Of a DNA stretch of 64,000 nt, positions 56,197-64,000 are shown piece by piece. The stretch lies in NCBI GenBank assembly GCA_029245395.1, contig JAQWPL010000026.1:62001-126000 (forward strand), in the 5' to 3' direction. The stretch comes from Gammaproteobacteria bacterium. Its GTDB lineage: Bacteria > Pseudomonadota > Gammaproteobacteria > Pseudomonadales > Pseudohongiellaceae. Within the stretch, counting starts at the first letter, position 1, and every line of letters starts with the position of its first letter. The notes beneath the pieces are model-generated. The model was not told the origin of the DNA and ran no database searches. It saw nothing but the letters and a program-made list of their open reading frames with translations. The position numbers were made by a program, and so were the translations under genes.

Positions 56197-56886
56197 ATGA
56201 GCCACCATGAAATTCATCGATTACATCGTGTTGGCTGGCTACGTGCAGCGGTACTAAGTGCCAACGACGGTATTGTCTCTACTGCCAGTCTCATTATTGG
56301 TGTTGCTGCGGCAGGTGCTACTCAGACGAGTATTCTTCTTGCAGGTGTTGCGGGATTGGTTGCCGGGGCAATGTCTATGGCTGCTGGCGAATATGTATCT
56401 GTAAGCTCGCAGTCAGATACAGAAAATGCTGACATTGCACTTGAAAAGCATTCGCTGGAGCATGATTTCGAATTTGAGAAAGAAGAGCTGGCACAAATTT
56501 ACGAAAGCAGGGGGCTTGAGCCAGCTTTGGCGGGGCAGGTCGCAGACCAACTGATGGCTCATGACGCACTTGGGGCTCACGTTCGAGACGAATTAGGAAT
56601 TACGGATACTGCTAGTTCACAACCCGTTCAGGCGGCATTTTTTTCAGCAGTAACGTTTACCATTGGTGCTGCTCTGCCTTTGTTGGTTGCCTGGCTTGTG
56701 CCTGGTTCTCAGTTAATCACATTAGTTGCCTGTACCTCTTTATTATTTTTAGCGTCTCTGGGCGCTCTTGCCGCGCAAGCTGGCGGAGCCTCACTTTCCA
56801 TTGGTGCAATACGTGTTGCTTTTTGGGGTGCTGTCGCAATGGTTCTAACCGCAGGTGTTGGTCGAGTATTTGGCATAGTTTCCTGA
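56197..56886 (+). CDS. VIT1/CCC1-family Fe2+/Mn2+ transporter
   Basis: 229 residues. Start HHEIHRLHRVGWLRAAVLSA followed by NDGIVSTASLIIGVAAAGAT, the family signature; AGAMSMAAGEYVSVSSQSDT and a soluble acidic loop (EKHSLEHDFEFEKEELAQIY) precede three more helices. Members move iron or manganese across membranes; direction is inferred from eukaryotic homologues. Stop at 56884-56886 lies directly against the SnoaL remnant. Confidence 0.93.
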   Translation: MSHHEIHRLHRVGWLRAAVLSANDGIVSTASLIIGVAAAGATQTSILLAGVAGLVAGAMSMAAGEYVSVSSQSDTENADIALEKHSLEHDFEFEKEELAQIYESRGLEPALAGQVADQLMAHDALGAHVRDELGITDTASSQPVQAAFFSAVTFTIGAALPLLVAWLVPGSQLITLVACTSLLFLASLGALAAQAGGASLSIGAIRVAFWGAVAMVLTAGVGRVFGIVS

Positions 56887-57091
56887 TAGATCTAAAATCG
56901 ATCACTGTAATCACCGGATATTGGCAGAGGGGAATTTTGTACTTAGCGTGAGCGAAGGCTCCCATCGAGGCAATCATTCATCCTTCTTCGATCTGTTTCG
57001 AGTTTCTGAAGCAAAGCTTATTGAGCATTGGGGTACCATTGAAACGATTCCGCCACGCAATGAATTGAAAAACGATAACGGTAAGTTTTGA
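56887..57091 (+). pseudogene. C-terminal remnant of a SnoaL-like gene
   Basis: In the frame ending at TGA 57089-57091 the bases read HRILAEGNFVLSVSEGSHRG, then FFDLFRVSEAKLIEHWGTIE and NELKNDNGKF, a clear SnoaL-like C-terminus (compare the intact copy at 55696). There is no start, and the N-terminal half is missing: the remnant begins right at the end of the VIT1 gene. This indicates a deletion or recombination junction at about 56886. Confidence 0.75.
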
Positions 57092-57098
57092 ATTCAAA

Positions 57099-57242
57099 AT
57101 GACTATTTCAGAGATCATCAATAAGTCCAGAATCATTGTTGATGAAACAGCCGGCATCTACCGTACGTGTGCTAAAGGCGGTTGGCTGTATAGAGTCTGT
57201 TTGAGAAACAGGATAGCTGTTACCTATGTTTACTTTCCGTGA
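57099..57242 (+). CDS. Possible small ORF (47 codons)
   Basis: ATG 57099 to TGA 57240-57242, reading MTISEIINKSRIIVDETAGI and WLYRVCLRNRIAVTYVYFP. It overlaps the start of the GNAT gene by 17 nt. No family recognised; no good ribosome site. It could be another gene fragment of this scarred region. Confidence 0.2.
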   Translation: MTISEIINKSRIIVDETAGIYRTCAKGGWLYRVCLRNRIAVTYVYFP

Positions 57243-57747
57243 AGCACATTCAGGCGATGCTGAGCGCATTGCCAACTTGCATGCTGCCAGTTGGCAGCGC
57301 ACTTTCCGGGGTAATTTCACGGACGCCTATCTTGATAGTGATGTGTTTACAGAACGTCAGGAATTCTGGAAAACAAGCCTGACTCATCCTGGCGATAATC
57401 AACGTGTAATTATTGCCAAATCAGAGACAGCCTTAACTGGTTTTCTCTGCGTGTTTGGAGGCGAGGATCCTCAATGGGGATCTTTTATAGATAATTTACA
57501 TGTAAATAATATCTATCAGGGGCAGGGTGTAGGGTCTGACCTGATGATCCAGGCTTCAGGTTGGTTACAAAAATATTTCAATGAATATGGTGTGTACCTG
57601 CACGTTTGGGAGTCAAACCCGGCGTTGCACTTTTATGAACAGTTAGGAGGGCGCAACACCGGCCTGGTGGAAGAAGAAAATCCCGATGGTGGTGTTGGCA
57701 AGTATTTTCGTATGGTATGGGATAAACCTAAGTTTATTATCCGGTGA
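57226..57747 (+). CDS. GNAT-family N-acetyltransferase
   Basis: 173 residues from ATG 57226. FREAHSGDAERIANLHAASW, then FIDNLHVNNIYQGQGVGSDL (acetyl-CoA loop Q-G-Q-G-V-G) and VWESNPALHFYEQLGGRNTG are the standard GNAT motifs. The substrate is unknown (amine, aminoglycoside or protein N-terminus). Unlike the GNAT at 36018, this one is intact. Confidence 0.9.
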   Translation: MFTFREAHSGDAERIANLHAASWQRTFRGNFTDAYLDSDVFTERQEFWKTSLTHPGDNQRVIIAKSETALTGFLCVFGGEDPQWGSFIDNLHVNNIYQGQGVGSDLMIQASGWLQKYFNEYGVYLHVWESNPALHFYEQLGGRNTGLVEEENPDGGVGKYFRMVWDKPKFIIR

Positions 57748-57853
57748 TTTCTGGCTGGTTTTACAAATCCCTTCTTCATATACTGCGTTTGGGTTTAAAT
57801 AATTCGGCACACTGGTTTTCGTTAATGGCTTAAATGCCTCTAGAGATTTAATT

Positions 57854-59719
57854 ATGTCTTCACGTCCTGTATTCCTTCTAATTCCTGCCATTTTGGCGGC
57901 TATGCCTACCATGGCGCAGGATACTGTGGTTTCTACAGATATTAATGCCAATGGCGAGCGCTTATATGAAGAAACCTGTGCTACCTGTCATGCCATGCCT
58001 GTAGAAACCAAATCGCCCCCCATAGACACATTACAACGGATGGGGCCGCGGGCAATCCGTTATGCCATGACGAATGGCAAGATGAAAGTTCAGGCGGAAG
58101 GACTGGGTGACCAGGGTATTACGGATGTAGTGGCTTACCTGTCTGCTTCAGCAGACGTGAACAATAGCTGGATCAATGCAAATTTATGTCCTGCAGAACG
58201 TATGGATGTGGATACAGGCGAGCCCACTATCTGGACCCAGGGTTTTGACCTCATGAATCATCGCCATCTGACAGCAGAGCAGGCCGGACTTACTACGCGG
58301 GACATGGGCAATCTTGAACTGGCCTGGTCCATGGGCTTTCCCTCCGCTGCCAATATGCGCTCCCAGCCAGCTATTGTGGGAAATACCATGTATTACCCCA
58401 TCGTCGATTCGGGGCAATTATTTGCCCTGGATATTGGTGGCCAAACACCTTGCGTGAAATGGGTATATGAACATGACATTCCCTTGCGCACCACAATTGG
58501 CTATCACACGGTGGATGATCGCCCGGTACTGGTTTTTGCCGATGTCTCGGCACACACCCTGTTAATGGATGCGGTTACTGCAGAAATCCTTTGGGATGTC
58601 AGTGTCCAGGTCACCAGTGTGTCAAATGTCACTGCTATGCCGGTGCTTTATGGAGATCGTGTCTATGTGCCCATTTCTTCAGGTGAATTAAATATGGGCG
58701 CAGCGGCCGATTATGAATGCTGTACCAGTCATGGGGCCTTAGTTGCCCTGGATGTGCGCAGCGGTGAGCGGCTTTGGGTCTACCGCACTATGGAAGACGC
58801 ACAACCGACCACCATCAGCCGTGTTGGTACTCAACAATGGGGGCCTTCCGGTGCGCCGATCTGGACCGCGCCGGCGATTGATGAACAACGCAACCTGCTC
58901 TATGTGGGTACAGGGGAGAACACCTCAGCACCAGCTACCGATACCAGTGATGCCATCCTCGCCATCAATATGGATGATGGGTCTTTAGCCTGGAAATTCC
59001 AGGCTACAGAAAATGATATTTTCCTGACAGGATGTATGCGCGAACCGGATGGTCCGAACTGTCCGCCTGAATACAGTATCAATCTGGATGTAGATTTTGG
59101 CGCTGCCATCATGCTGGCTCAACGCAGTGATGGTTCAGATCTGGTGCTGGCAGGCCAGAAAAGTGGGGTTGTCTGGGCCCTTGAACCCGATTCTGGTGAG
59201 TTGGTCTGGAATACCAAGATTGGTCCCGGGGGTGCCTCGGGCGGCGTGCACTGGGGCATGGCTTTTGATGGCGAGAAAGTTTACGCACCCAATAACCTAT
59301 CTACTGGCCAAACGGCCGATGGTGCTGACCCAGGCCTGTTTGCGCTGAATGTAAATACTGGCGCTATTGAATGGGAATACCATCACACACCGGATTGCTC
59401 AGGCAACCGCAAGGAAAACATACCCAGTTGCGATAGAAACTGGGGCATGTCAGCCGCAACGATTCTTGTGGATGGTGCCGTAGTGCAAGGTGCCAACGAC
59501 GGTTTTGTGAAGGTGTTTGACAGCCAAAGCGGCGAGCCTATTTTTACTTACGATACGGCGCGTACATTTAACACACTCAACGGTGTAGAAGGCAAAGGTG
59601 GCGCCATCGACAACTTTTCTATCTGGGCGGCCAATGGCACTTTGTTTGTGCAATCGGGTTACGGCCTAATGGGGATTCCAGGGAATGTGCTGCTGGCTTT
59701 TAAACCAGCGACTCCCTGA
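57854..59719 (+). CDS. Cytochrome c-PQQ dehydrogenase, polyvinyl-alcohol-dehydrogenase-like
   Basis: 621 residues. Signal peptide (FLLIPAILAAMPTMAQ), then a cytochrome c domain with the heme motif CATCH at about residues 42-46, then a beta-propeller with PQQ-type repeats (GNTMYYPIVDSGQLFALDIG, GALVALDVRSGERLWVYRTM, VWALEPDSGELVWNTKIGPG, LFALNVNTGAIEWEYHHTPD). Adjacent cysteines in YECCTSHGALVALD fit the PQQ disulfide region. The order cytochrome first, propeller second matches PVA dehydrogenases, whereas quinohemoprotein alcohol dehydrogenases carry the cytochrome at the C-terminus. Periplasmic; substrate likely a secondary alcohol but unproven. No PQQ synthesis genes are in the window. Converges with DAHP synthase, 9 nt apart. 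Confidence 0.88.
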   Translation: MSSRPVFLLIPAILAAMPTMAQDTVVSTDINANGERLYEETCATCHAMPVETKSPPIDTLQRMGPRAIRYAMTNGKMKVQAEGLGDQGITDVVAYLSASADVNNSWINANLCPAERMDVDTGEPTIWTQGFDLMNHRHLTAEQAGLTTRDMGNLELAWSMGFPSAANMRSQPAIVGNTMYYPIVDSGQLFALDIGGQTPCVKWVYEHDIPLRTTIGYHTVDDRPVLVFADVSAHTLLMDAVTAEILWDVSVQVTSVSNVTAMPVLYGDRVYVPISSGELNMGAAADYECCTSHGALVALDVRSGERLWVYRTMEDAQPTTISRVGTQQWGPSGAPIWTAPAIDEQRNLLYVGTGENTSAPATDTSDAILAINMDDGSLAWKFQATENDIFLTGCMREPDGPNCPPEYSINLDVDFGAAIMLAQRSDGSDLVLAGQKSGVVWALEPDSGELVWNTKIGPGGASGGVHWGMAFDGEKVYAPNNLSTGQTADGADPGLFALNVNTGAIEWEYHHTPDCSGNRKENIPSCDRNWGMSAATILVDGAVVQGANDGFVKVFDSQSGEPIFTYDTARTFNTLNGVEGKGGAIDNFSIWAANGTLFVQSGYGLMGIPGNVLLAFKPATP

Positions 59720-59728
59720 TTACGGTCA

Positions 59729-60796
59729 TTAACGGGCTGGAAGGATGTCTTTCAGCTCTTTCCTGGCGTGGCGAATGCACTGCTCAGTAGTATCCCAGTC
59801 AATACAGGCATCGGTAACTGACACTCCGTATTGCAGTTGCGTCAAATCTTCAGGAATATCCTGCCGCCCGGCACTGAGATTGCTTTCAATCATCAGGCCG
59901 ATAATGGATGTGTTGCGGTCAAGAATCTGCTTGACCACATTTTCCAGCACCATCGGTTGCAGGTTGTGATCCTTGTTGGAATTGGCGTGGCTGCAATCAA
60001 TCATGATATTGCTTGAAACACCGGCCTTTTCACATTTTTCCTCGCACTGGCCAACACTAACTTCATCGTAGTTTTGTATACCGCGGCCACCACGCAGGAC
60101 CATATGCGCGTAGGGGTTACCCTTCGTATGAACGACGCTTACCTTGCCTTTGGGATCTATACCGAGAAAACGGTGAGGGCTGCTGACGGCTTGCATGGCA
60201 TTGATGGCTACATCCAGGCCGCCGTCGGTACCATTCTTGAAGCCAACCGGGCAGGACAGGCCGCTGGACATTTCCCGGTGAGTCTGTGATTCCGTTGTCC
60301 GTGCGCCTATTGCAGACCAGGTAATGATGTCATGCAGGTACTGGGGTGAAATAGGATCCAGTGCTTCGGTGGAGGTCGGCAGGCCCAGGGCGCTGAGCTT
60401 TAACAGCAGACGTCGGCCCTTGTGCAGACCTTCTTCAATTTTGAAGCTGTCGTTCATGTCCGGATCATTGATCAGGCCTTTCCAGCCTGTGGAGGTGCGG
60501 GGTTTTTCAAAATACACACGCATGACCAGAACAAGGGTGTCACTGACTTCATCGGCCAGTTGCTTGAGCTTATCGGCGTATTCCAGCGCCGCATCCACAT
60601 CATGAATTGAGCAGGGACCGACGACGATGAAGATCCGATGATCTTTACGATCTAGTATATTGAGCAGTATCTGCCGATTTTGTTCCACCAGTTGGGCTGT
60701 GTCACCGAACAGTGGGAGACGCTCTTTCAACTGCTCAGGTGTGATGAGCGTCTGGTACTCATCAATATTGAGATTTTCAGTAATCCGATCCGACAT
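59729..60796 (-). CDS. aroG: 3-deoxy-7-phosphoheptulonate synthase (class I, AroG/F/H type)
   Basis: Condenses erythrose 4-phosphate with phosphoenolpyruvate, the entry to aromatic amino-acid synthesis. Signatures: FIVVGPCSIHDVDAALEYAD, RVYFEKPRTSTGWKGLINDP, IGARTTESQTHREMSSGLSC, HTKGNPYAHMVLRGGRG, and IMIDCSHANSNKDH. 355 residues. Which E. coli isozyme (and thus which feedback amino acid) it matches cannot be settled by eye. A TATAAT lies at 60842-60847. Confidence 0.95.
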   Translation of the reverse strand: MSDRITENLNIDEYQTLITPEQLKERLPLFGDTAQLVEQNRQILLNILDRKDHRIFIVVGPCSIHDVDAALEYADKLKQLADEVSDTLVLVMRVYFEKPRTSTGWKGLINDPDMNDSFKIEEGLHKGRRLLLKLSALGLPTSTEALDPISPQYLHDIITWSAIGARTTESQTHREMSSGLSCPVGFKNGTDGGLDVAINAMQAVSSPHRFLGIDPKGKVSVVHTKGNPYAHMVLRGGRGIQNYDEVSVGQCEEKCEKAGVSSNIMIDCSHANSNKDHNLQPMVLENVVKQILDRNTSIIGLMIESNLSAGRQDIPEDLTQLQYGVSVTDACIDWDTTEQCIRHARKELKDILPAR

Positions 60797-60841
60797 GGCT
60801 AAACCTTTTGAGGAAGAACTGCACTTTGTGAAAAGGCGCGC

Positions 60842-60847
60842 ATTATA
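60842..60847 (-). promoter_or_regulatory. Putative -10 of the DAHP synthase gene
   Basis: TATAAT on the minus strand about 46 nt upstream of the ATG at 60796, followed by a GC-rich discriminator (GCGCGCC). The -35 region is weak. No clear TyrR or Trp operator. Confidence 0.4.
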
Positions 60848-60914
60848 AAGGGGAAATGCAGTTGATACACTGGCAATTAGTCCATTTCAGGCAAAACAAG
60901 CCGTAAAAGGATGC

Positions 60915-63900
60915 TCAGGAAGGAGGATCGAGGGATATTTCCCGGAAACAGGGTATCGCAGTAAAAAACAAGGCTGTGCGTACTGGCCCCTGTTCCATTT
61001 CGGTGAACAAGCGGGCGTAGGCAACTAATTGCCCGCGGTATTGCTCAACCTGCCTGTCCAGGAAGCACTCAAGGGTTTCCTGGTCAGCAGGGCGCGAGGA
61101 TTTGTAATCGATAATCCAGCGTTGACCTTCTTTATCTCGAAAAGTCCGGTCAATGACATATTCCTGACGGCTGCCTCCAGTGAAATCACTGAGCGACAAT
61201 TCACTGCCCTGTTCAGCGTATTCATCCAGCATCATCCAGGTAAATTGTTCGTGCTGACGGCAAGCCTCCAACTGCTGGTGGATTTCACCAATTACAGCAT
61301 TTGGCTTATCAGTCAGACTTTCTACTTTACTGCGCCAAACTGGTTCCAATTTCTTAAGTTGGCTTGTATCGCCGGGATCGAGTTTGCCTTGCGCTATACG
61401 CATCAAACAATAGTGAATAATTTCACCTACCTGCTTTTCCAACAAATGGTGGTGAGATGTGGTTTTTTCATTTGCACCCCCTGGTTCAGCCGGACTGTCA
61501 TCAGCAAGAAGGGGAATCGAATTTCGCCAGGCAGGGGGGAGTCTGCGTGACAAAGTGTGAGCATTTTCTTCTTTAAACGGCACTCTGGGCTGTAACTCCG
61601 GTGGCACGAGAGTTTCGTCATTGATCCGTACTACTTCAATACCCCCAACATCCATTCGTTCTACCAATTGCGGCCAGATGTTTGCCAGCAGAGATCTTTT
61701 GGCTGGTGCCTTAAACTCTTCGCCATCATTGAACACGCTACCCAGTAGCAGGGCCTGCCTGATTGCTCTGGTGACAGCGACGTACAAGAGTCGCGTGGTT
61801 TCCATACGCTGTTCCAGCTCCAGCTCAAATTTCAGATAACGGTAGATGCTGTCTTTATCTCTGTCTCTGCCTTTTTGTGCGGGCAGGCTAAGTACAAGCC
61901 GTTCTTCCCCTTTACCGGTGATATGTTCTTTCCATTGCAACAAGGGGTTGTCATTACTGCCAGTGACTCTGTCCAGTCCGGGCACAATGACATGATGGAA
62001 CTCAAGGCCCTTGGCCTTGTGAATGGTCATGATATGCAGATTGGCATCCGGGTGCTGACCGCTTCCATACATGGCGCCGACTTCGTTTTCAAAGAGGTGG
62101 ATATCCTCGATATCACCTCCCGAATCATGTTCCTCGAGCAAAGTAAAAAACTGTTCAAGATTTTCTGCAAGGTTGTCTTCTTCAATGCTGGCGGGCCCAC
62201 CCAGGAGAACCCAGAGATTCTCAATCCAGTCGCGCAGCGGCAGACGTTGTCTTTGTTCTCTTGCCAATTGCAGGACGGGTAAGACTCTATCTAAAATTTC
62301 ATGTGCTTCTGCGCTTAACTCAGTAACAGCGGAATAATACTGCAGGCTTTGCCAAAGTGAGCAGGGTTCTTTTAACGCATGTTCTTGTTTATATCGGGCA
62401 AGGCAATGGATGTCGGTAAGACGCAGGCCAAGCATCGGTGTGCGCAGCAGAGCTAACCAGGCAATAGTGTCTGCCGGGTTGAGCATACAGCGTGTCAGAC
62501 TCAATAAATCGCGGATTACCGGGTAGGAGAGCAAAGGATCTATTTCTGCCGCATTCCATTTCAGGTTGCGCTCACGCAAGACGGGAATAATAGTCTGCAG
62601 TTGATTTCTTGAGCGTACCAGGATCGCAATGCTTTCATCGGGGAAATCGCGCTGTATAGAGGTAATGGTCTCAGCCACTTTCAATGCTTCGGCATAACGT
62701 TGGCGCTCCTTGCCCATTTCCAACTCCTTGTCAGCACTGAACAGGCAGGTGCGTACACCGACAGCCGCTGAGCTCTCATTGACAGCGTCTGCCGGGTTAT
62801 AACTAACTCCGCCACGGCTGATGTCATCTTGTGCCGGGAAAGCGCCCTGGAATACATCATTTACCCAACTGACTACGACAGCCTCACTACGAAAATTACT
62901 GGTCAGTTTTAAATCATCAAATCGTACATTGCCTATGCCGTTGTCGCGTGCTGCCAGGAACAGACCAACCCGGGCATTACGGAAGCCGTAACAGGATTGC
63001 ATGCCGTCACCAACAATGAACAGTGTTCTGCCATCGCCTTCTTCCCAACCACGGGTTAGTTTTTTGAGTAAGTTAATCTGCATGGTGGACGTATCCTGAA
63101 ATTCATCCACGAGAATATGCTTGAGGTGGTAGTCAAGGCGCAGTGCAAGGTCAGTTGGCTGCTCCTCATCACCCAGCGCTTCCAAAGCCGACGCACTGAT
63201 ATGGGGATAATCTGACAACTGATGCCTGGCGAACACCAGATTCAGCCGGGAAACCAGTTGCGGCAGGATAATCGTCAAGCTCTCCAGTACCCGCCACTGA
63301 TTATCTTCAAACGTTGAGTCCGGAAGGAAGTGAAAGGTTTCAAGACTCGTAACCAACAAGGGGTCATGTGCCATTTCTTTTAACAAGGCAATTATATTGT
63401 CTTTGTGCTGTTTACGCAGAGCCTTGTCTTCTTTGCTGCCAGGCACAGTCTGAGCCGGAAATCCCTGGGCCGCCACCACGGTTTTACGCAGGGCAGGCTT
63501 GTCAGTTACAAGCAAGGAAACCAGCCCGCGCCATTGGTCAAGGCACCGTGCTGTGTTTTCTGGCAGGGCGTCATGCAATTCCCAGTCGCCGAGTACTGTG
63601 CTGTCATCAAGGGCAAGGTTTTCTGCGGCAAATTGCAGCGTTGGCAACAGGCGAGGCAGGTAGGGACTAAGGGCGTCATCCAGCTCAGAAAGTGCAGACT
63701 CTACAATATCAATGAGAGTTTGTTCCATCAGCTGGCGGGTTCTGTCTGGATTCAGACGAATTTCGAGGATATAGCTCAGCCACTGGTCGCGACTAAACAG
63801 TAGTTTACAAAACAAATTTTCCAGCGCCGCCCATTGATTATTCATATGCCCAAGTAGCACTTCAAGTTCTTCGCCTAACTGGTTTTCCCTGTCGAGCTCT

Positions 63901-64000
63901 TTTAACGTATCCCTGACAGCCTCGCGAAATATCTCCAGGGGCTTTTCAGTAATGGCTGGCAACATTCCCAGCGCAGAAGTAACAGGTAACTGGGACACAA
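60915..64000 (-). CDS. UvrD/RecB-AddA-like helicase-nuclease (5' end outside window)
   Basis: Frame open to the right edge; the GTG at 63998 is only the first in-frame start-like codon inside the window. Superfamily 1A motifs are in order: Walker B LVDEFQDTSTMQINLLKKLT, LFIVGDGMQSCYGFRNARVG, LTSNFRSEAVVVSWVND, IMTIHKAKGLEFHHVIVPGL, and TRLLYVAVTRAIRQALLLGS. The C-terminal part has a RecB-type PD-(D/E)xK nuclease (RWIIDYKSSRPADQE with a preceding YVIDRTFRDK). The Walker A and N-terminal part are beyond 64000. About 1030 residues visible. Such proteins form AddAB-like double-strand-break resection complexes; the partner would be outside this window. Confidence 0.9.
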   Translation of the reverse strand, partial: VSQLPVTSALGMLPAITEKPLEIFREAVRDTLKELDRENQLGEELEVLLGHMNNQWAALENLFCKLLFSRDQWLSYILEIRLNPDRTRQLMEQTLIDIVESALSELDDALSPYLPRLLPTLQFAAENLALDDSTVLGDWELHDALPENTARCLDQWRGLVSLLVTDKPALRKTVVAAQGFPAQTVPGSKEDKALRKQHKDNIIALLKEMAHDPLLVTSLETFHFLPDSTFEDNQWRVLESLTIILPQLVSRLNLVFARHQLSDYPHISASALEALGDEEQPTDLALRLDYHLKHILVDEFQDTSTMQINLLKKLTRGWEEGDGRTLFIVGDGMQSCYGFRNARVGLFLAARDNGIGNVRFDDLKLTSNFRSEAVVVSWVNDVFQGAFPAQDDISRGGVSYNPADAVNESSAAVGVRTCLFSADKELEMGKERQRYAEALKVAETITSIQRDFPDESIAILVRSRNQLQTIIPVLRERNLKWNAAEIDPLLSYPVIRDLLSLTRCMLNPADTIAWLALLRTPMLGLRLTDIHCLARYKQEHALKEPCSLWQSLQYYSAVTELSAEAHEILDRVLPVLQLAREQRQRLPLRDWIENLWVLLGGPASIEEDNLAENLEQFFTLLEEHDSGGDIEDIHLFENEVGAMYGSGQHPDANLHIMTIHKAKGLEFHHVIVPGLDRVTGSNDNPLLQWKEHITGKGEERLVLSLPAQKGRDRDKDSIYRYLKFELELEQRMETTRLLYVAVTRAIRQALLLGSVFNDGEEFKAPAKRSLLANIWPQLVERMDVGGIEVVRINDETLVPPELQPRVPFKEENAHTLSRRLPPAWRNSIPLLADDSPAEPGGANEKTTSHHHLLEKQVGEIIHYCLMRIAQGKLDPGDTSQLKKLEPVWRSKVESLTDKPNAVIGEIHQQLEACRQHEQFTWMMLDEYAEQGSELSLSDFTGGSRQEYVIDRTFRDKEGQRWIIDYKSSRPADQETLECFLDRQVEQYRGQLVAYARLFTEMEQGPVRTALFFTAIPCFREISLDPPS

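Noticed and set aside
1-64000. CRISPR array, tRNA, rRNA, prophage or IS element
   Set aside because: No regular direct repeats with spacers, no cloverleaf-like or rRNA sequence, no transposase or phage protein was recognised in any frame.

Overview
The window is a chromosomal segment of a gammaproteobacterium. It carries the cluster asd-fimV-truA-trpF-trpB-trpA-accD-folC-SPOR-cvpA-purF, the neighbourhoods gpsA-DUF4389-sixA and prmB-aroC, and single-protein signatures such as monomeric NADP-isocitrate dehydrogenase, a TatD-type (rather than YcfH-type) DNase, and an RpoH-type promoter with a ROSE-like thermometer on an IbpA-like gene. Base composition looks close to half G+C by eye. The mix (leucine, tryptophan and purine biosynthesis, a secreted M1 aminopeptidase, a PQQ dehydrogenase of the polyvinyl-alcohol type, BatA-D) fits a free-living aerobic, probably aquatic, heterotroph. 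I cannot name the genus. No rRNA, tRNA, CRISPR array, insertion sequence or prophage was seen.

Layout. 1-10.6 kb, mostly minus strand: partial icd, argS, a secreted M1 aminopeptidase, a small lectin-like secreted protein, a two-domain secreted VOC protein (plus strand), a G+C-rich gene fragment, an alpha/beta hydrolase apparently starting at CTG, and cysE. 10.8-15.3 kb: gpsA-DUF4389-sixA-hydrolase, folE (minus), prmB. 15.4-31.6 kb, all plus strand: aroC, leuC, leuD, asd, fimV, truA, trpFBA, accD, folC, a SPOR protein, cvpA and purF, a dense biosynthetic run with several 4-8 nt overlaps. leuB, usual between leuD and asd in related genomes, is absent, and leuC and leuD are separated by an A+T-rich spacer. 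31.6-35.7 kb: moxR-DUF58-tgpA, coupled to purF. 35.7-37.6 kb: small genes, two of them interrupted by an in-frame stop (a GNAT acetyltransferase and an Hsp20). 37.6-46.1 kb, minus strand: gdhA and a complete second MoxR module (moxR-DUF58-DUF4381-batA-batB/C-batD). 46.3-52.8 kb: a glutaredoxin-like protein, an M15 peptidase, tatD, ilvE flanked by CAAG-rich inverted repeats, topA. 52.9-57.7 kb: an MscS channel and an accessory block (ACR3 transporter, Cys-cluster protein, SnoaL-like protein, VIT1/CCC1 transporter, a SnoaL remnant, a GNAT) with attC-like hairpins at its edges. 57.8-64 kb: a cytochrome c-PQQ dehydrogenase, DAHP synthase and the C-terminal 1030 or so residues of an AddA/RecB-like helicase-nuclease.

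How genes work together: DAHP synthase, aroC and trpFBA supply aromatic amino acids; asd, leuC, leuD and ilvE serve the aspartate family and branched-chain amino acids; cysE starts cysteine synthesis; accD, gpsA and folC/folE serve lipid and folate pathways. The two MoxR modules are predicted envelope-associated chaperone/VWA systems. The most interesting parts for follow-up are the Hsp20 gene, whose heat-shock control region is intact but whose reading frame stops at codon 10, the nearby amber-interrupted GNAT gene, the CTG-start hydrolase, and the possible cassette-like block at 54-57 kb.
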